Assembly (NCBI RefSeq): GCF_000189635.1
Contig: NW_002476495.1
Coordinates: forward strand, 372,001-436,000
DNA length: 64,000 nucleotides
From: Tetrahymena thermophila SB210
Lineage: Eukaryota > Ciliophora > Oligohymenophorea > Hymenostomatida > Tetrahymenidae
Reading direction: 5' to 3'
The notes under the pieces are model-generated. The model searched no databases. It had not been told where the DNA came from and saw only the letters and a program-made list of their open reading frames with translations. This document shows positions 52,101 to 64,000 of this stretch, in pieces. Within the stretch, counting starts at the first letter, position 1. Each line of letters starts with the position of its first letter. Both the position numbers and the translations under genes were made by a program.

Positions 52101-54939
52101 CCAATTATAGATTCTTAAAGCACAATATTGAATAACTAAGCCATTCTTTATGGAGATGATATCAACTCTTATCCTGATCATTTAAGTTTGATAATGACTA
52201 CAGATTTAAATAAATATTTCAATTAGTCAACTAATTCTTTAGCCTTATCAAATATTAAAAGCGGAGCATAAATTCCAGATGTTATCTTTTAGCTAAGAGA
52301 TTAAACTGCTAAACCAATATTTCCATTAGATGCTGATAAAATAATGATTTAAGCATAATTTAGCAGCAAAACAAAAAATATATCAAATTATTACATTAGA
52401 GGAAATTCTACAGCATTTATTGATTTAAAATAAAAACAATTTATTTTTTAAGGTTTGTAATTAGTTGGGATTCCAAATTCATAAGCAATAATTGAGTTCA
52501 AATCTGATGTTATAAAAATTTTAAATAAATAAACTAATTAATTTGAGTCTAACTATTCTTATGAATTAGAAGTTTATTTTAGAAGTTGTAAATATGGTGA
52601 AATTCAGAATTTTTATAATACATTTACAGAATGTGTTGTCTGTGAATAAGATAAATACTCTCTTGATACACAATAATGTCATGTCCTTCTGGAGCAAAAT
52701 GCAAAAATGGAATTATATATGTAAATTAAGGATTTTGGAGAAAAAATGAAAGTAGTCCTCTAGTTATAGAATGTGTAAATAAGCCTTCAAACTGTATTGA
52801 AAATACTTATGGTAATTAAGTATGTTTATAAGGTTATATAGGACCTCTATGTGAAGAATGTGATGTAAATACAACTTTTTAAATATTAATTTAACAATAA
52901 GTTTAAAATAAATAAGATTTATGGAAGTTATTGGGGAGAAAGCTATTCTAAAGTTGGATCTTATCAATGTGGGTAATGTAAAGAATTGAGTACTTATTTG
53001 TGGAAAGCCATCTTAACAATAATCTGGACTATATTTTCAATTCAGCTTGCTATAAGAGGAGACCTAGAGGAATAAACAATTATTGCTGTTTAAGTAGCTC
53101 TGAAAAGACACTCATTAAAGAATAATCAAAGTACTTCCTCAAAAGAGACTAAATATTAATCTAAATTAAATGTCAAATATGATAACCAAAAAGAAAAAAT
53201 ATCTCCAAAAGAAGAAAAAGCTTGCGTTTATATTAAAGTATTCACAAACTATTTATAAATTATAGGATCAATTATTACTTTTAACATAAAATTAACTACA
53301 GGTAAATAAAACAAACATTTTTTAATTTTAAATTTATTATTTTAGTAACATTAATTTGAAAAATCATATGTGTTTACATAAAACTACATTTTTTAGGATG
53401 AAACTAATATTTTAAATTTTATTAAATAAAAGATATATTTGATACTTCATAGTATTTAGGAACACCTGTAAGATAATAAATCAATTCCCTTGACTGTACA
53501 TTAAAGGAGATATAAACAGATATACCAATAATATATCTTAGACTCCTATTTACTCTAATTGTCCCAGTTGGCTATTTAATGACGTTTGTGCTTGGTTTAA
53601 TTTTATAAAGGTTATTTACAAATAAAAAAGTTCATTTATATTCTATTTGTACGGTTGCGATCTTTATATTTATTTTAGTTTAGCCTGATTTAGTTTCTCA
53701 AATGATAGCTATTCTTTCATGCAGAAAAATTGGAGATACTAGTTATATACTCTACAATATAGATTATGAATGCAATACTAGTCAGCACTAGAAATATAGT
53801 TCTACCTTAGTAACTCCTTGCTTATTAGTTTTTGCCTTTATTATACCTATTGGACTTTTTTACATCCTATACAAAAACAAAAATGACTTGTAAAGCATAT
53901 AAATCAATAAGAAATATGGCTTTTTATACAGAGAGTATAAAAGCAAAAAATATTATTGGGAATTCGTGAAAATTTTAGAAAAAATTTTAATCATTATAGT
54001 TCTTAACTTCTATTCCCAAGATATTAATGTTAAAGGAGTGCTAATGTTTATGGTAATTACTCTCTATGGGATAGCATCTAATATTTTATAACCCTATAGT
54101 TTGAGTGGGTACAATACAGTTGATTTCTATCAAACAAACGTGTGTGCAGTTTCTGTATTACTTTGTTTATTCATTAATAATAATCCCTTCAATTATTTTG
54201 TGATCACTTCTATTATAATTATAATCATAATTAATGCTTGGTTTATAATTGTAATAATTAAAAGAGTTATTATAGGTCTTTTAATGTAATTTAAGGATGT
54301 TATCATATAAATTTCTTAAAAATTTTCTTTTACAAAGAAGCTTGCTCAAAAGTTTTAAAAATAAAAATTAAATCCATAATTGAAAGCTAAGATAAAAAGA
54401 ATTCTTTAAGAATTTTTAAATCTTAGTGATGATCAAAAGTATGATCTTTTATTATCTGGCTTAAAGATATAAATAGGTATTAAAACTCTTGTTATTTTTT
54501 ATATTAAATAAAATTTAATTTATAGGTAGAGATCATAAAAGACTGTTTAAAGATTAGTAGATTAATTAAACTATTAAATAAAATAAACTAAAAAACTCAG
54601 CTACTGAAAATTAACACAAATTAAACTCTGAAAACAATTACTTTGAAAAAGATAATCAAAATATCCCAAAAACTGTATCTAGTAACTAGATAAACTAATC
54701 TCCTATTTTTTTATGTAAATATAATAGTTTTTTATTTAGTCTTTAAATAATTTTTTTATTAAATATTAGAATTGGAAGAATTAAATATAGCAATGGATTA
54801 GAAAGAGAGTTAAATAGATAAATAGGATATTTAAAATGGATAAATAAAATTAAATTCTGTTAATCAGGAAGATTAAAATGATCATTTAATTAATTTTACT
54901 TAAGATGAATTAGATATAGATAATACATCAAATATCTGA
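46119..54939 (+). pseudogene. Gene F: family II gene with two frame-breaking 4-nt deletions
   Basis: F keeps the signal peptide start, the family II exon plan and a terminal TGA at 54937-54939, but two coding indels relative to D, E and G break it. One is a 4-nt loss near 48071 (CTCTGATTAGAAG against CTCTAATATAGTAGAAG in G), in the propeller region. The other is a 4-nt loss near 52680 (AATGTCATGTCC against AATGTTATTCATGTCC), inside the CPSGAKC Cys module. I found no alternative splice that rescues either. Elsewhere a +2 and a +1 indel near 47500-47550 cancel, so constraint acted earlier. The tail has the single, unduplicated last exon. The intron holding the small element in D lacks it here. 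Sequencing error is possible; otherwise this is a young pseudogene. Confidence 0.75.
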
Positions 54940-55806
54940 AAATTATTATTAAAGATTAATATTACAAGTATAATAAAGTTTTTAACAAAAATTATTAACA
55001 ATTTTCAAATTTTTTTTACTCCATTAATTATATTTAACTATTAAATCTTAAAATATCTTATGAAATATTAAGCTTTATATGTTCTGTAAAATAAAATACT
55101 AATTATTTTATTTATGAATATTATTTCTAGAATTTAAAATATATTATGAATATATTACTTCAAAGACAAAAATAAATAAAAATGTTTTTATAAAATTATT
55201 TTTTTCCAATAAAAACTGATTTTTAATATTTTTTGTGTTTAATATATAGTTTAATGCTTATAAAGTTTAATTTTCATTTATTTTATTAGGTAGTAGTTAT
55301 GTTTGAAACGCCTAATGTACTTCCTAAATTAGTAATATATTAAGTAGATTATAAAGTTATTTTATTTATAACTAATAAACTACAAACTCTATATTATAAA
55401 AATAAATTACATGAAAATTCTAATGAAAAATTCAAATTAAATTGTGATTTATTTTGATTGCCAGAATTAATGTCTTGAGCTAAATATTCCCCTACTAATT
55501 TTTCTAAATTTTCTATGCCTTATTCTTGAAAATAAAATAAATTTTAATGATGAATAAACTAACATTGATTTAAAATTAAATTAAGAGATTCTGCTAATTA
55601 TTCTTTAATTTGACTGACATTACTTAATATTTTTATTTAAATAGCTACTTTTATAATATTATTTGCAAAACTTTTTTTGTGATTGATAATCTAAAGTTAT
55701 TATTTATTTTATAAACAAAACAAAAACTACTTTAAAAATAGATAGATATTAATTAAATAAAAAATTTGAATATTTACAATGAATATACTGAATATATAAT
55801 GAAAAA
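54940..55806. other. Gene F 3' spacer
   Basis: This is AT-rich spacer homologous to the spacer after E, with internal deletions. It ends abruptly at the left end of the transposon relic. No gene is seen apart from the shared hydrophobic frame near 55410 discussed for 42888-43488. Confidence 0.5.
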
Positions 55807-56099
55807 TACCATCTGGATAATTTACATCATTGTTATTATATTTTTATACTCAACCAGGATAAGGTGATTAACCTGTAATAGTATTTTAAGAATCTGTTTG
55901 TTCTTAAATATGTTTTAAATATATTAAATTAACTTTATAAAATACTTTAAAATTTATTCATATAAGTTGTATTGTTTTATAATCTGCTTGCATTTATTGT
56001 TTTGTCTTAAAAATTATTATTACACTTGATGAGTCTTAAATTTTTTATTATAAATAAACTAACAAAGATGTTTAATCTATTTATATTCTAATTTATTAA

Positions 56100-56540
56100 A
56101 TTATTTTCAGAATTATCAAGATTGTTAGAAATTCCACACTTTTTAAATCCTTTTATAATTCATTCTGCTTTAATTTTATTTAATAAATTCATTATAAATT
56201 ATTAAAAACCATTTACAGACAAACTAGAATTAATTCCTAATTTAATTAAATCCATTAATTAAACTATCTAATAATACCATCTTTAAAAGGTTATTAACCA
56301 CAACATCTAAGACTTAAACTAAATAAATTGCTCCTGCTGGAATACAAAATACTACTATATTTTCCAACAAAAAGAATTAATTAATAGATGGAGTAATGTG
56401 TAATCTTGCCTAATCATGTATTAAGCATGCTTACATATTTTTAGAATCAAAATTTATATTACCTATGATAGACTTTAGATAAATTAAATAAAAGTCTTCA
56501 TTTTTATTTTTATTTACAACTTTTGATAAAGTTATTAAAG
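56100..56540 (-). pseudogene. Relic of DDE_1 (pogo/Tigger/jerky-like) transposase, C-terminal catalytic part
   Basis: On the minus strand with the ciliate code one frame reads CLIHDQARLHITPS, then VVFCIPAGAIYLVQVLDV and NNLLK. These match the family patterns around the second and third catalytic Asp (D..R.H.T and IPxGxTxxxQPLDV.vN..FK). The Asp codons at 56413-56415 and 56305-56307 are separated by 35 residues. After a frameshift the adjacent frame reads KGFKKCGISNNLDNSENN, the characteristic end of DDE_1 transposases. The first catalytic Asp and most of the N-terminal half were not found. QPLD has become QVLD, and the frame break confirms decay. It would cut and integrate DNA if intact; here it is a relic. 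Confidence 0.75.
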
Positions 56541-56781
56541 ATATATTGTTTTTTTAAATAATGAGTTAAAATTATAAGCAGATAAACAAACAAACATACA
56601 ATATGTATTTACTTTAAATATATCATTTAATAATGTAAACTAAATTAAAGTTTGCTACAATTATGAATTTGAGTGATAATAAAATAATATTTTTAATGAG
56701 TTTTTGTTCTAACAATTTGTAATTAATTTTTTATTTTGTTTAACTGATTAGCTAAAATCTTTTTTACTTGCTTAGCTTTTT

Positions 56782-57220
56782 TCATTGTCTTAACTTTACG
56801 AAATTGTTAGAGAATAGCTAAAAGTTTTCAATAATACTTAATACCTTTTTAAGCTGCTACTTCATTTATTCATTTTAAAGTTATTAGATATTATTTTTTA
56901 ATTAGAGTTATGATATTTAAACTTCTTTATCTGCTAAATTTAATTGTAGATCAGCAATATCTCTCTTTTTTTATGATAATTATATTGAAAGGTTTTAAAT
57001 AAAAGAATCAAACTTTTAATTAAAAATTTGTTTTTGTTTGTAAAATTTTATTTTTGCTATTACTATTGTGGTTGAATTTAACATGAGTTATTCAATTTAC
57101 TAATAATTTAACAATTTCCTTTTCTGAACCAGAAAACTTTCTTTTTTGATTTTATTCTTATTAATGATTAGAATCTTCTGTTTTAGCTAATAATTATTCA
57201 AGTTTTTTAACTTTATTTCA
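56782..57220 (-). pseudogene. Coiled-coil frame inside the transposon relic
   Basis: The minus-strand frame contains a clear heptad-rich stretch (KKRDIADLQLNLADKEVQI, then LQNEQMKQQLKKVLSI) ending at TGA 56782-56784. Neighbouring frames are also helix-rich (KVKKLEQLLAKTED near 57200; MKKAKQVKKILANQLNK near 56770), as expected for one coiled-coil region broken by frameshifts. It may be part of the transposon protein or a second gene of the element. I do not recognise a family. Confidence 0.35.
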
Positions 57221-57769
57221 TATATTTACATCGTTTTATAATTCTTAGTGTTCAGTTTTAAATTTACTGATACTAGTAATAATAGAATTATTTTATTTTG
57301 ATAACAAAAATTATTATTGCTTTAGCAAGAATGGTGTTATTAAGATACTAGTTTTTAACTCTATTTATTGGTATTGATTGTATCAGTATTGGTAACAAAA
57401 TGAGGAAAGTTTATAAATTAATCTACAATATAATAAGATAAAGTATAATTTGCAGTGCTTTGAGCAGTTGGTAGAAGAGTTAAAAATCTTACATTTCTTG
57501 TATTTTATTACTAAAATTATCTATTTTATTCAAAATTCTCATCTTAAACCAGTTCATTAGAAATATTTAATTCACTTTACTTTATTTCTTAATAAAAATA
57601 GTTATGGGCTTTATTAGAAATAAAATAACTATTATTTATTTACTTGCTTAAAATTCAAATAAAAATTTTCAAAAAAATTTTTTTTTTCTCTTAAAAAATT
57701 AAATTGATGCTAATCTAAATTAGCTTCACTTTTACTTTAATTCAATTTTTATGTACTTTGTTTATCTCC

Positions 57770-58308
57770 TCAAATATTTAATATTTCTTAATAAATGTTT
57801 TTGCTTTATTCTTTAAAATATAATTCTTACTCTTTAAAGCTTTGGTTTTATTCTTTGAAGCTTTAATCATTATTTTAAAGATTTGATTTCATTCTTTAAA
57901 ACTTTAATTTTCTTAATTAAAACTTAAATTCTGTTAATCTGTTTTAAAATTATTCTAATTTTGATAATTATCTTATTTCTTTTAATTATTTTTTAGGAGC
58001 TAATTTTTAGGGATAACATAAAGTCTTACTTATTTTTTTAAATTTATACATAAGAACATAAGAAGAGTTGTTTTGATTTATTCCAAAATTAAAATAATGT
58101 TAAATATTTGTATTTCCTGTGGATGATTCAGTTGGAGAGTGGGTTCTTTGAATTTCTCTGACCACTATTGATAACTTTTCTCTTTAATTACTATCATTAT
58201 TTTATCTTGAATTGTATTGTTGAGAAAACTAAGAAGAGTTTTTGTTCAAAAAATTATGTTTTTTCGCTAATAAAAATTAAAATTTTTGCTATGAAATTGA
58301 TGTCAAGC
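57770..58308 (-). pseudogene. Possible N-terminal transposon ORF (about 180 codons)
   Basis: A minus-strand ciliate-code frame runs from near the right end of the element to TGA at 57770-57772. It is basic and Gln/Ser-rich, with a possible helix-turn-helix-like NFGINQNNSSYVLMYKF segment and a helical Lys/Glu/Gln C-terminal half with repeated QSFKEQ. No start codon is certain. Its position at the 5' end of the element suggests the DNA-binding part of a transposase, but this is inference. Confidence 0.3.
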
Positions 58309-58327
58309 ATCTTTATCAGATGTGGTA

Positions 58328-58940
58328 GATTATTAGGAAGTTTTAATGATAGCCATTTAAATTTGTGCTTCCTTGTTAGCTAAGGATATTTAAGATTAAG
58401 ATAAGAAACAAGAATGAAAATTGGATGGATAATTGTTGCTATTAATGGATTTTTAATAGCGTATTTTACTATTTTTATTATCAAAGATCTCATGGTATCT
58501 ATTTATTAATTACTTAAATCACTAGTAATGTACATTAGAAATAAAAAGAGTAAATCTTAGGTTTATCCAACTATCTTAAAATCCTCACCTGTATAGCTTA
58601 ACAAAAAAATGAATTAAAATATAGTTAATAATAATGTATTATCTACCAAACTCTTAATGTACAAGGCTAGCCACAAATGAATTCTTAAAAATAAATAAAT
58701 TGGTAAATAAATAGAAGAAAAAGCAACTCTTTTTTTCTTAAAGCATTTACAAGAGTAGTAATACTTTATAATCACAGTTAAGCAGTAAAAACATCTAAAA
58801 AGTTGAACAATAATTATCTCAAACGAATATATATAACATAAACTAAAACTTAAATAGTATGAATAAAAAATAAAAGTCAAAATATTATTTTTATTCTTAG
58901 TAGATCTTATTTAATCCCTATAATAAAGAAAAGAATGAAA
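58328..58940 (+). pseudogene. 3' end of a second C-type family I gene, decayed and truncated by the transposon
   Basis: From ATTAGGAAGTTTTAATGATA onward this aligns with gene C from about 19270 to its end. It has several substitutions, a deletion of about 60 bp after AATAGTTAATAATAATG, and a degraded stop region. The 5' part is missing: homology starts immediately at the right TA boundary of the transposon relic. It marks the former family I partner upstream of G. Confidence 0.82.
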
Positions 58941-59389
58941 TTAATTAAATATAAAAAAGATTCTAAATATTTGTTCTTTAATGATTATAAATGAATTTTA
59001 AAATATTATAATAATTTATTGATTCATTTTATTTTCTTTCTTTTTAATATAATTGATATATAAGTGTTTTCATTATTTTGAATTGACAATTTTTTTTTAA
59101 TTTTCTAAACATAAATTTAATAAAGCTATCAAAAATCCATTTAAAAATAAGCATTCAAATAGTAATTCAAATTTTAATTAATTTGAATATACTTTATCAA
59201 TAATAAATATGTTCAAATTATTTTTTCTTAGAGAATTTAAAGTTAAAAATTATAAAATTAAATTAGTAAAAATTATTTTATACTTAAGTAATTTTAAAAA
59301 AATTACTTTAAATTTTTTATATTAAAAATTTTGAGGATAGTATTTTATTATTATTATTATTATTAGAGGTAGCTTTTTAGATATATATT
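58941..59389. other. C-type 3' flank before gene G
   Basis: This flank is homologous to the C 3' flank and to that before F. It includes a TTA microsatellite and the ATTAGAGGTAGCTTTTTAGA marker just before the satellite. No gene is seen. Confidence 0.5.
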
Positions 59390-60172
59390 GTAGATAAAAG
59401 AAAAGAATAAGAAATGAAACATAAAAAATAATAAATAAACAAATAATCTTATCTCAAAACCTTTATTGGAATTAAAAATAGTAATAATTGAAGATTGAAG
59501 TAATATATTTTAGCTTTTCTAGAAAATTTCTTTTAAGAAAGCATACATTTAAATCCTAAATTTGAGATATTAGAAGAAAAGAATAAGAAACATCAAAAAT
59601 AATAATAAATCATCATTTTAAGTTATTTAAAAAACTCTCCACTAAATAATTCAATAATCCTATCCAAAATCTACATTTGAATTAAAAATAGTAAAAGAAA
59701 AGAATAAGAAACATCAAAAATAATAATTAATTAACATTTAAAGTTAGTTAAAAAACTCCCCACCAAATGATTCAATAATCTTATCTCAAAACCTTTTTTT
59801 GAATTACAAATAGTAATAAAAGAAGGTTGAAGAATATATTTTTTAGTTTTTTTAGATTAATTTCAATAATAGAAGTGTACATTTAAATCCTAAATTTGAG
59901 GTATAAGAATTAAAGAAAAGAATATAAAACATCTAAAATAATAATCGATAAAAATTTGAAGTAATTTAAAAACTCTCCACCAATTAATTCAATAATCTTA
60001 TCTCAAACCTATATTTGAATTAAAAATAGTAAAAGAAAAGAATAAGAAACATAAAAAATAATAATTATTCAACATTTGAAGTTATTTAAAAATCTCTCCA
60101 CGAAATAATTCATTAATCTTATCTCAAAACCTATATTTGAATTAAAAATAGTAATAATAGAAGGTTGAAAAA
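59390..60172. repeat. Satellite array 4 upstream of gene G
   Basis: About five diverged units start near 59401, 59579, 59699, 59924 and 60036, with mixed full and shortened lengths. They end directly before the G start codon, as in arrays 1 and 2, and are more diverged from one another than the units of arrays 1 and 2. Confidence 0.75.
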
Positions 60173-60184
60173 ATATCTATTAGT

Positions 60185-63100
60185 ATGAGTAAATCATTCT
60201 TTACTTTGAATTTAATAGTCATAGTCTTATTGTAATCAATACAAAGCTCTAATTCTTAAACATGTTAAGCATTTTCTAGGTAGCACTGTAAGATTAAATT
60301 AATATTTTAATTCATTATGATATTTAAATTTTAAAAAAAGAGCCTAGATTTTTTGAGGGCTATATTGCTTCTAATTATTTGAAGTTGCCTAACACTAATA
60401 TACTTTTGATAAACACTATATGTTATTAAAATGGTGTATAGTCTCAGAGTATAGTATATTACATTGATATTTCTAGTGAAATTGATAATATTGTGAATGT
60501 GGTTAAGAGTAAATTTAAATAAATTGTTTATATATTTTTATAACAATTTTTATTTTATTAAAGCTAAATTCGTTATATTTCAAATGGAGTATGTACTATA
60601 AAGAAATCAAATTTTAGTTCTGAATTCAGAAGGGCTAATATACGCAGATCCTTATACTCTTGAATCTAAATAAACACTACCATATAGTCTTTTAGAAAGT
60701 ATGCATTTCATGAAAGGATCTAATTATTGTGTCTTAAAAAGTATAGTATATTTATTATATGTTGTTGACTTTATAGAAGGAAAATAAATTCTAGCTTTGA
60801 ATATTTCACCTTTTAATTCTGACAATATTAATCGGATTACCTATGTAAAGTTACTTTAGCTTTAAAATGGTTAGAATTTTATAGCAGCAATTGATTAGTA
60901 TGGTGCTTATACTTGGTCAATTGATTTTAAAACTTTTAAATTCTCATTTAACGGATATTATTCGATAGATTGTATAACTTATTTTTTAAGTCTTTCAAAG
61001 AATAATATTTCACACTATTTTATTTTATAGATTATAATTATAGTTTAATAGATTTCCACAAAAGTTATGACATTATATTTTTAGCAGGAGCTAATTGTCA
61101 AATCAATGCTTTCTAGATCATTAATTTATAAGCGAATTAGATAAATTTAATCAAGACTGATTGTAGATTAAATATAATAATAATTTTCATTTTAAATTTC
61201 TTAAAATTTTAAAAAATAGATCTACCGAATGGTCAATCAGATAATATAGTCAGTTTAAACTTTATAAATTCTTAAAATAATTAAGGCAGTTTATACATAA
61301 GTAGCTAAACGCTTATTTATAGAATAGATTTAAATTTTATCTATAATTAGAATACAAATACATTTGATTCTTTTAGCTTTGATAATATCAATCAACCTTT
61401 TACTGTTTAACTACCTGGAAATCCATGTTAAGAATGGTATTATTTTGAAGAAAGTCAATAGTTTTTAATACCATACTACACTGGATACTTTGGATAATCA
61501 GCTCTATTTGTTTATTCCTATAGTACAAACACTTAGCTCACTCGTTTTAGTAAAAATAAAAATTTCATAAATAAATTTACTTTAACTATTCTACTATAAA
61601 ATTAAGCTTTTCCTTCTGCAGGTTTTACAAAAATATTTAGTTTCTAAATCAATTAAGAAATATACTTTGCTGTTGCTACATTTTACTAAATTATAGTCAC
61701 TAAAGATTCTCCAAGTAACCTAAAATCTATCCTTACTTATCCTCTTATTGCGTAGATCAAAGCAAGATAAAATACATTTTTTTCTGTAAAAAACTGTATT
61801 ACTTGTTTTATTGCTATGCATGATTATACATACTTAGTATTTTATAAAGTAATGGACTCATCATTCACCCCTTAAGTTATTACTTCTTTCTTTCTATCTT
61901 AATCAAAAATATTAAAGTTATTATAAATATAAAAACAGGTATATGATTTAAGTTAGTTAAATCTTGATAATGATTCAATAAGCTTTAATATTGATCCCTA
62001 CTAAGATATTAATCAAGTTATTTGGGTTATTGTAGGATTACCTTAAAAATAAAATAATGAAAATTTTTTATTTTATGCTATAAATATTAGCTCTTAATAA
62101 TAGTATAAATTGCTCTCTAATATAGTAGAAGAAAATAACCAAAAAACAAGTTATGCTCTCTATTCCTAAGAAGATTAAGAAATCGTTGGTATAGCTGTTA
62201 ATGGAAGTATTTTTGTTTGGAATTCTACAGACCTTTCATTCAAATACTCAATAGGTAATCATACAATAAAATCTAACATAAAATTCAAAAATAAACTAAT
62301 GAAATATCAAATCTTATCCCAACAAATTTTCAGTTTTTTTCTTTAATTAAAAAATAATAATAATAAAATATTTTAAAAATTATTTAATTTATTTATTCAA
62401 AAAATTAATTTTTATAAAAAGCATCTGATTGTTCTGGCTCAATAATTGGTTAATTATTTCATAATGATGATAATAAATTTCTTATAATAGTTTGTGGTGA
62501 TTACAGTTTAATTGTCTATAATTTCTTTAAAAAAACATTTTAAACATTAATGAAACTATAGGCAACTCCATACTATTTAAATGTATTCAATAAAATTAAT
62601 ATGTTTGGAGTTGGAGATTAAATGAGTGGAGATGTTTATTTATGGAATTTTAATACAGTTAGTTAATAATTTGAATTATTTATGCATTTCCAGTCACCTT
62701 CTTTAACAGATTGTGGAAGTAATATTCAGTATATAGAAAAGACTTAGGTTTTATTTATTTAGTATTACTATAGTAATACATTTTTCCCTATTGGATAATG
62801 TCTTTAAAATTTGCCTAGTTGTACTTAGAAATGCTAAATGCAGTTTTATTTTAATACTACTGAAACTACTGATACTTAAAGTCTATATGGAATAGGTTCT
62901 TTTGAATAGCCTTTTACAACCTCTTTGAGTATAATTTCATCTTTACTTTTAGTAAATATCTAGATTAAAATAAAAATTTTACCAAAGTATTTTTCTATTT
63001 AAAAATAATATTTTCATTTTAAAAATAGGTTAAGTAATATTTCGAATTAATAAACGGATTTGAAATTCTAAATGTTAACTTATTACTGAGCAACTAAAAT

Positions 63101-64000
63101 TAGATGGTGTTTTACAATGAACTACTAACTTTGTAAGTTTTTGCATAAACAAATTTAACAATTTAGAGCTAGAATAATAATCAATTAGCTTAAATTAATG
63201 TAAATTAGTTGCTCCAATTCTCGGATTTCTTCATGCTAAACATTGATGACATACTTTTTAATTTCATTATTAGTAGCTCCTAATAAAAGTGTGGGGTCTA
63301 TTTCGACGGTATTGTTTCAAGTGCTATTATAGATAACATAAGTATATCTTCAACAGTTAATACATCGGATTGCTTCTTTTTTTAAATAAATAACTCTTTC
63401 TTGACTATTAAAAATATAAAAATAACAAGTTTAGATTTTTCAAATGCATCAACGTTAATAACAATCGTTAATTCTTAATAGGTAATTTTTTAAAATGTAA
63501 ATTAAAAATGAAATATTTTTTTTATATTAAATAGATTGTACTTTAAAATTTTCTAATAGATAGCTGTAAATTAAGTGAAAAATTCAGTATATTAACCTAA
63601 GAGAGCGATGTAAATGTTATTATTGATACTTTTGTAATTTAAAATAATCTATGTGACATAAATTAAATTTACTATCCACAATTCTCTGGTTAGCTATTTG
63701 AAGCTGGTTAGTTCAATGTAGCTAATATGACAATATCCAATAATCAGTTTTGTAATTTATAGATATTCTCAACTGTTAGCACAATTTAATAAAAAAACTA
63801 TTCATTTTAGTTCTAGAATATAAGTATGTACAATAACTCATTTTATACAACACACAATTATCTCTTTTTTGATGCTATTTATTCAATAAATCCTCTTCCC
63901 TAACACACTTTAAATATGAGTTATTTAAATTTCTCTGATAATTCTTACTTTCCCTCTTCTTAAGTTTAATCCGACATCTACCTAGGAATTACTTAATTAG
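60185..64000 (+). CDS. Gene G: family II surface protein, 3' end outside the window
   Basis: G starts with the family II signal peptide (MSKSFFTLNL...; exon 1 is 60185-60287, 103 bp as in D and F) and follows the D exon plan through the propeller-like region into the first large beta-helix exon, where the window ends. All inspected exons are open, including the spot near 62115 where F has lost 4 nt. A +1 and a -1 indel near 61560-61605 cancel locally. G is closer to F than to D/E at several positions (for example the PRFF motif after intron 1). The membrane domain is not in view, so intactness of the whole gene is unknown. Confidence 0.83.

Larger units (their letters stand above)
55807..58327 (-). 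mobile_element. Degraded pogo/Tc1-mariner-type DNA transposon (about 2.5 kb)
   Basis: The element is bounded by TA at 55807-55808 and 58326-58327. Just inside are imperfect inverted ends: left CCATCTGGATAA, right (complement) CCACATCTGATAA. TA flanks are the target duplication typical of Tc1/mariner/pogo elements. On the left it abuts the F spacer and on the right a C-type pseudogene. The interior is T-rich on the + strand, as expected for minus-strand coding, and carries a decayed DDE_1 transposase (about 56100-56540) and coiled-coil or basic frames (56782-58308). It is clearly non-functional. The boundaries are inferred from short matches. Confidence 0.65.

Noticed and set aside
57440-57500. 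A tRNA-like AGCAGTTGGTAGAAG stretch
   Set aside because: No acceptor stem, anticodon stem or T-arm consensus could be built around it.
1-64000. Tetrahymena mating-type (mat) locus, which also holds repeated pairs of large Cys-rich membrane-protein genes
   Set aside because: The known mat pairs are divergently oriented and share one exchangeable membrane exon; here all genes run in one direction and the two families have different membrane domains.
1-64000. Chromosome breakage sequence (15-bp Cbs), CRISPR arrays, rRNA genes
   Set aside because: I saw no TAAACCAACCTCTTT-like site on either strand, no spacer-repeat arrays (the satellites have no unique spacers) and no rRNA-like stretch.

Overview
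This window is nuclear DNA of an oligohymenophorean ciliate, most likely Tetrahymena or a close relative. It is very AT-rich. Every convincing reading frame uses TAA and TAG as sense codons (glutamine) and only TGA as stop, and genes are broken by short AT-rich GT...AG introns of about 45-260 nt. Read with the standard code, almost every gene here disappears into fragments. All coordinates below come from hand translation with the ciliate code and from comparing paralogues inside the window; no database was available.

Layout. All recognisable host genes lie on the + strand and belong to two families of large predicted surface membrane proteins. Family I (about 1,580-1,820 aa) has a signal peptide, a Cys-rich ectodomain of 34-residue furin/growth-factor-receptor-like repeats, and a multi-pass membrane C-terminus. 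Family II (about 2,570 aa) has a signal peptide, a WD-like beta-propeller-like region, a long beta-helix/PMP-like region with GGA/GGC motifs, a Cys-rich juxtamembrane module, about eight membrane helices and a cytosolic tail. The order is: gene A (family II, 5' end outside the window, 1-5067); gene B (family I, 6701-12616); gene C (family I, 14677-19932); satellite array 1; gene D (family II, 21545-30571, complete); a 0.3-kb fragment of a C-type gene; satellite array 2; gene E (family II, 33183-42110, nearly identical to D); a C-type pseudogene (44101-45395); one satellite copy; gene F (family II, 46119-54939, probably a pseudogene); a 2.5-kb DNA transposon relic (55807-58327); a second C-type pseudogene (58328-58940); satellite array 4; gene G (family II, 60185 to beyond the window).

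The repeating module is therefore [family I gene, then satellite, then family II gene, then spacer]. In the three later modules the family I partner has been reduced to a relic while the family II gene was amplified. The two families both look like cell-surface proteins that end in multi-pass membrane domains. No ligand, partner or process can be assigned from sequence. The most notable items are the alternating two-family array; a degraded pogo/Tc1-mariner-type transposase (DDE_1 C-terminal motifs, TA-flanked imperfect terminal repeats) on the minus strand; a small inverted-repeat element in an intron of D with a partial footprint in E; satellites that appear to have grown from the family II upstream region; and a GC-richer double-hairpin island at a duplication breakpoint. 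Whether this is germline (micronuclear) or somatic (macronuclear) sequence cannot be decided here.
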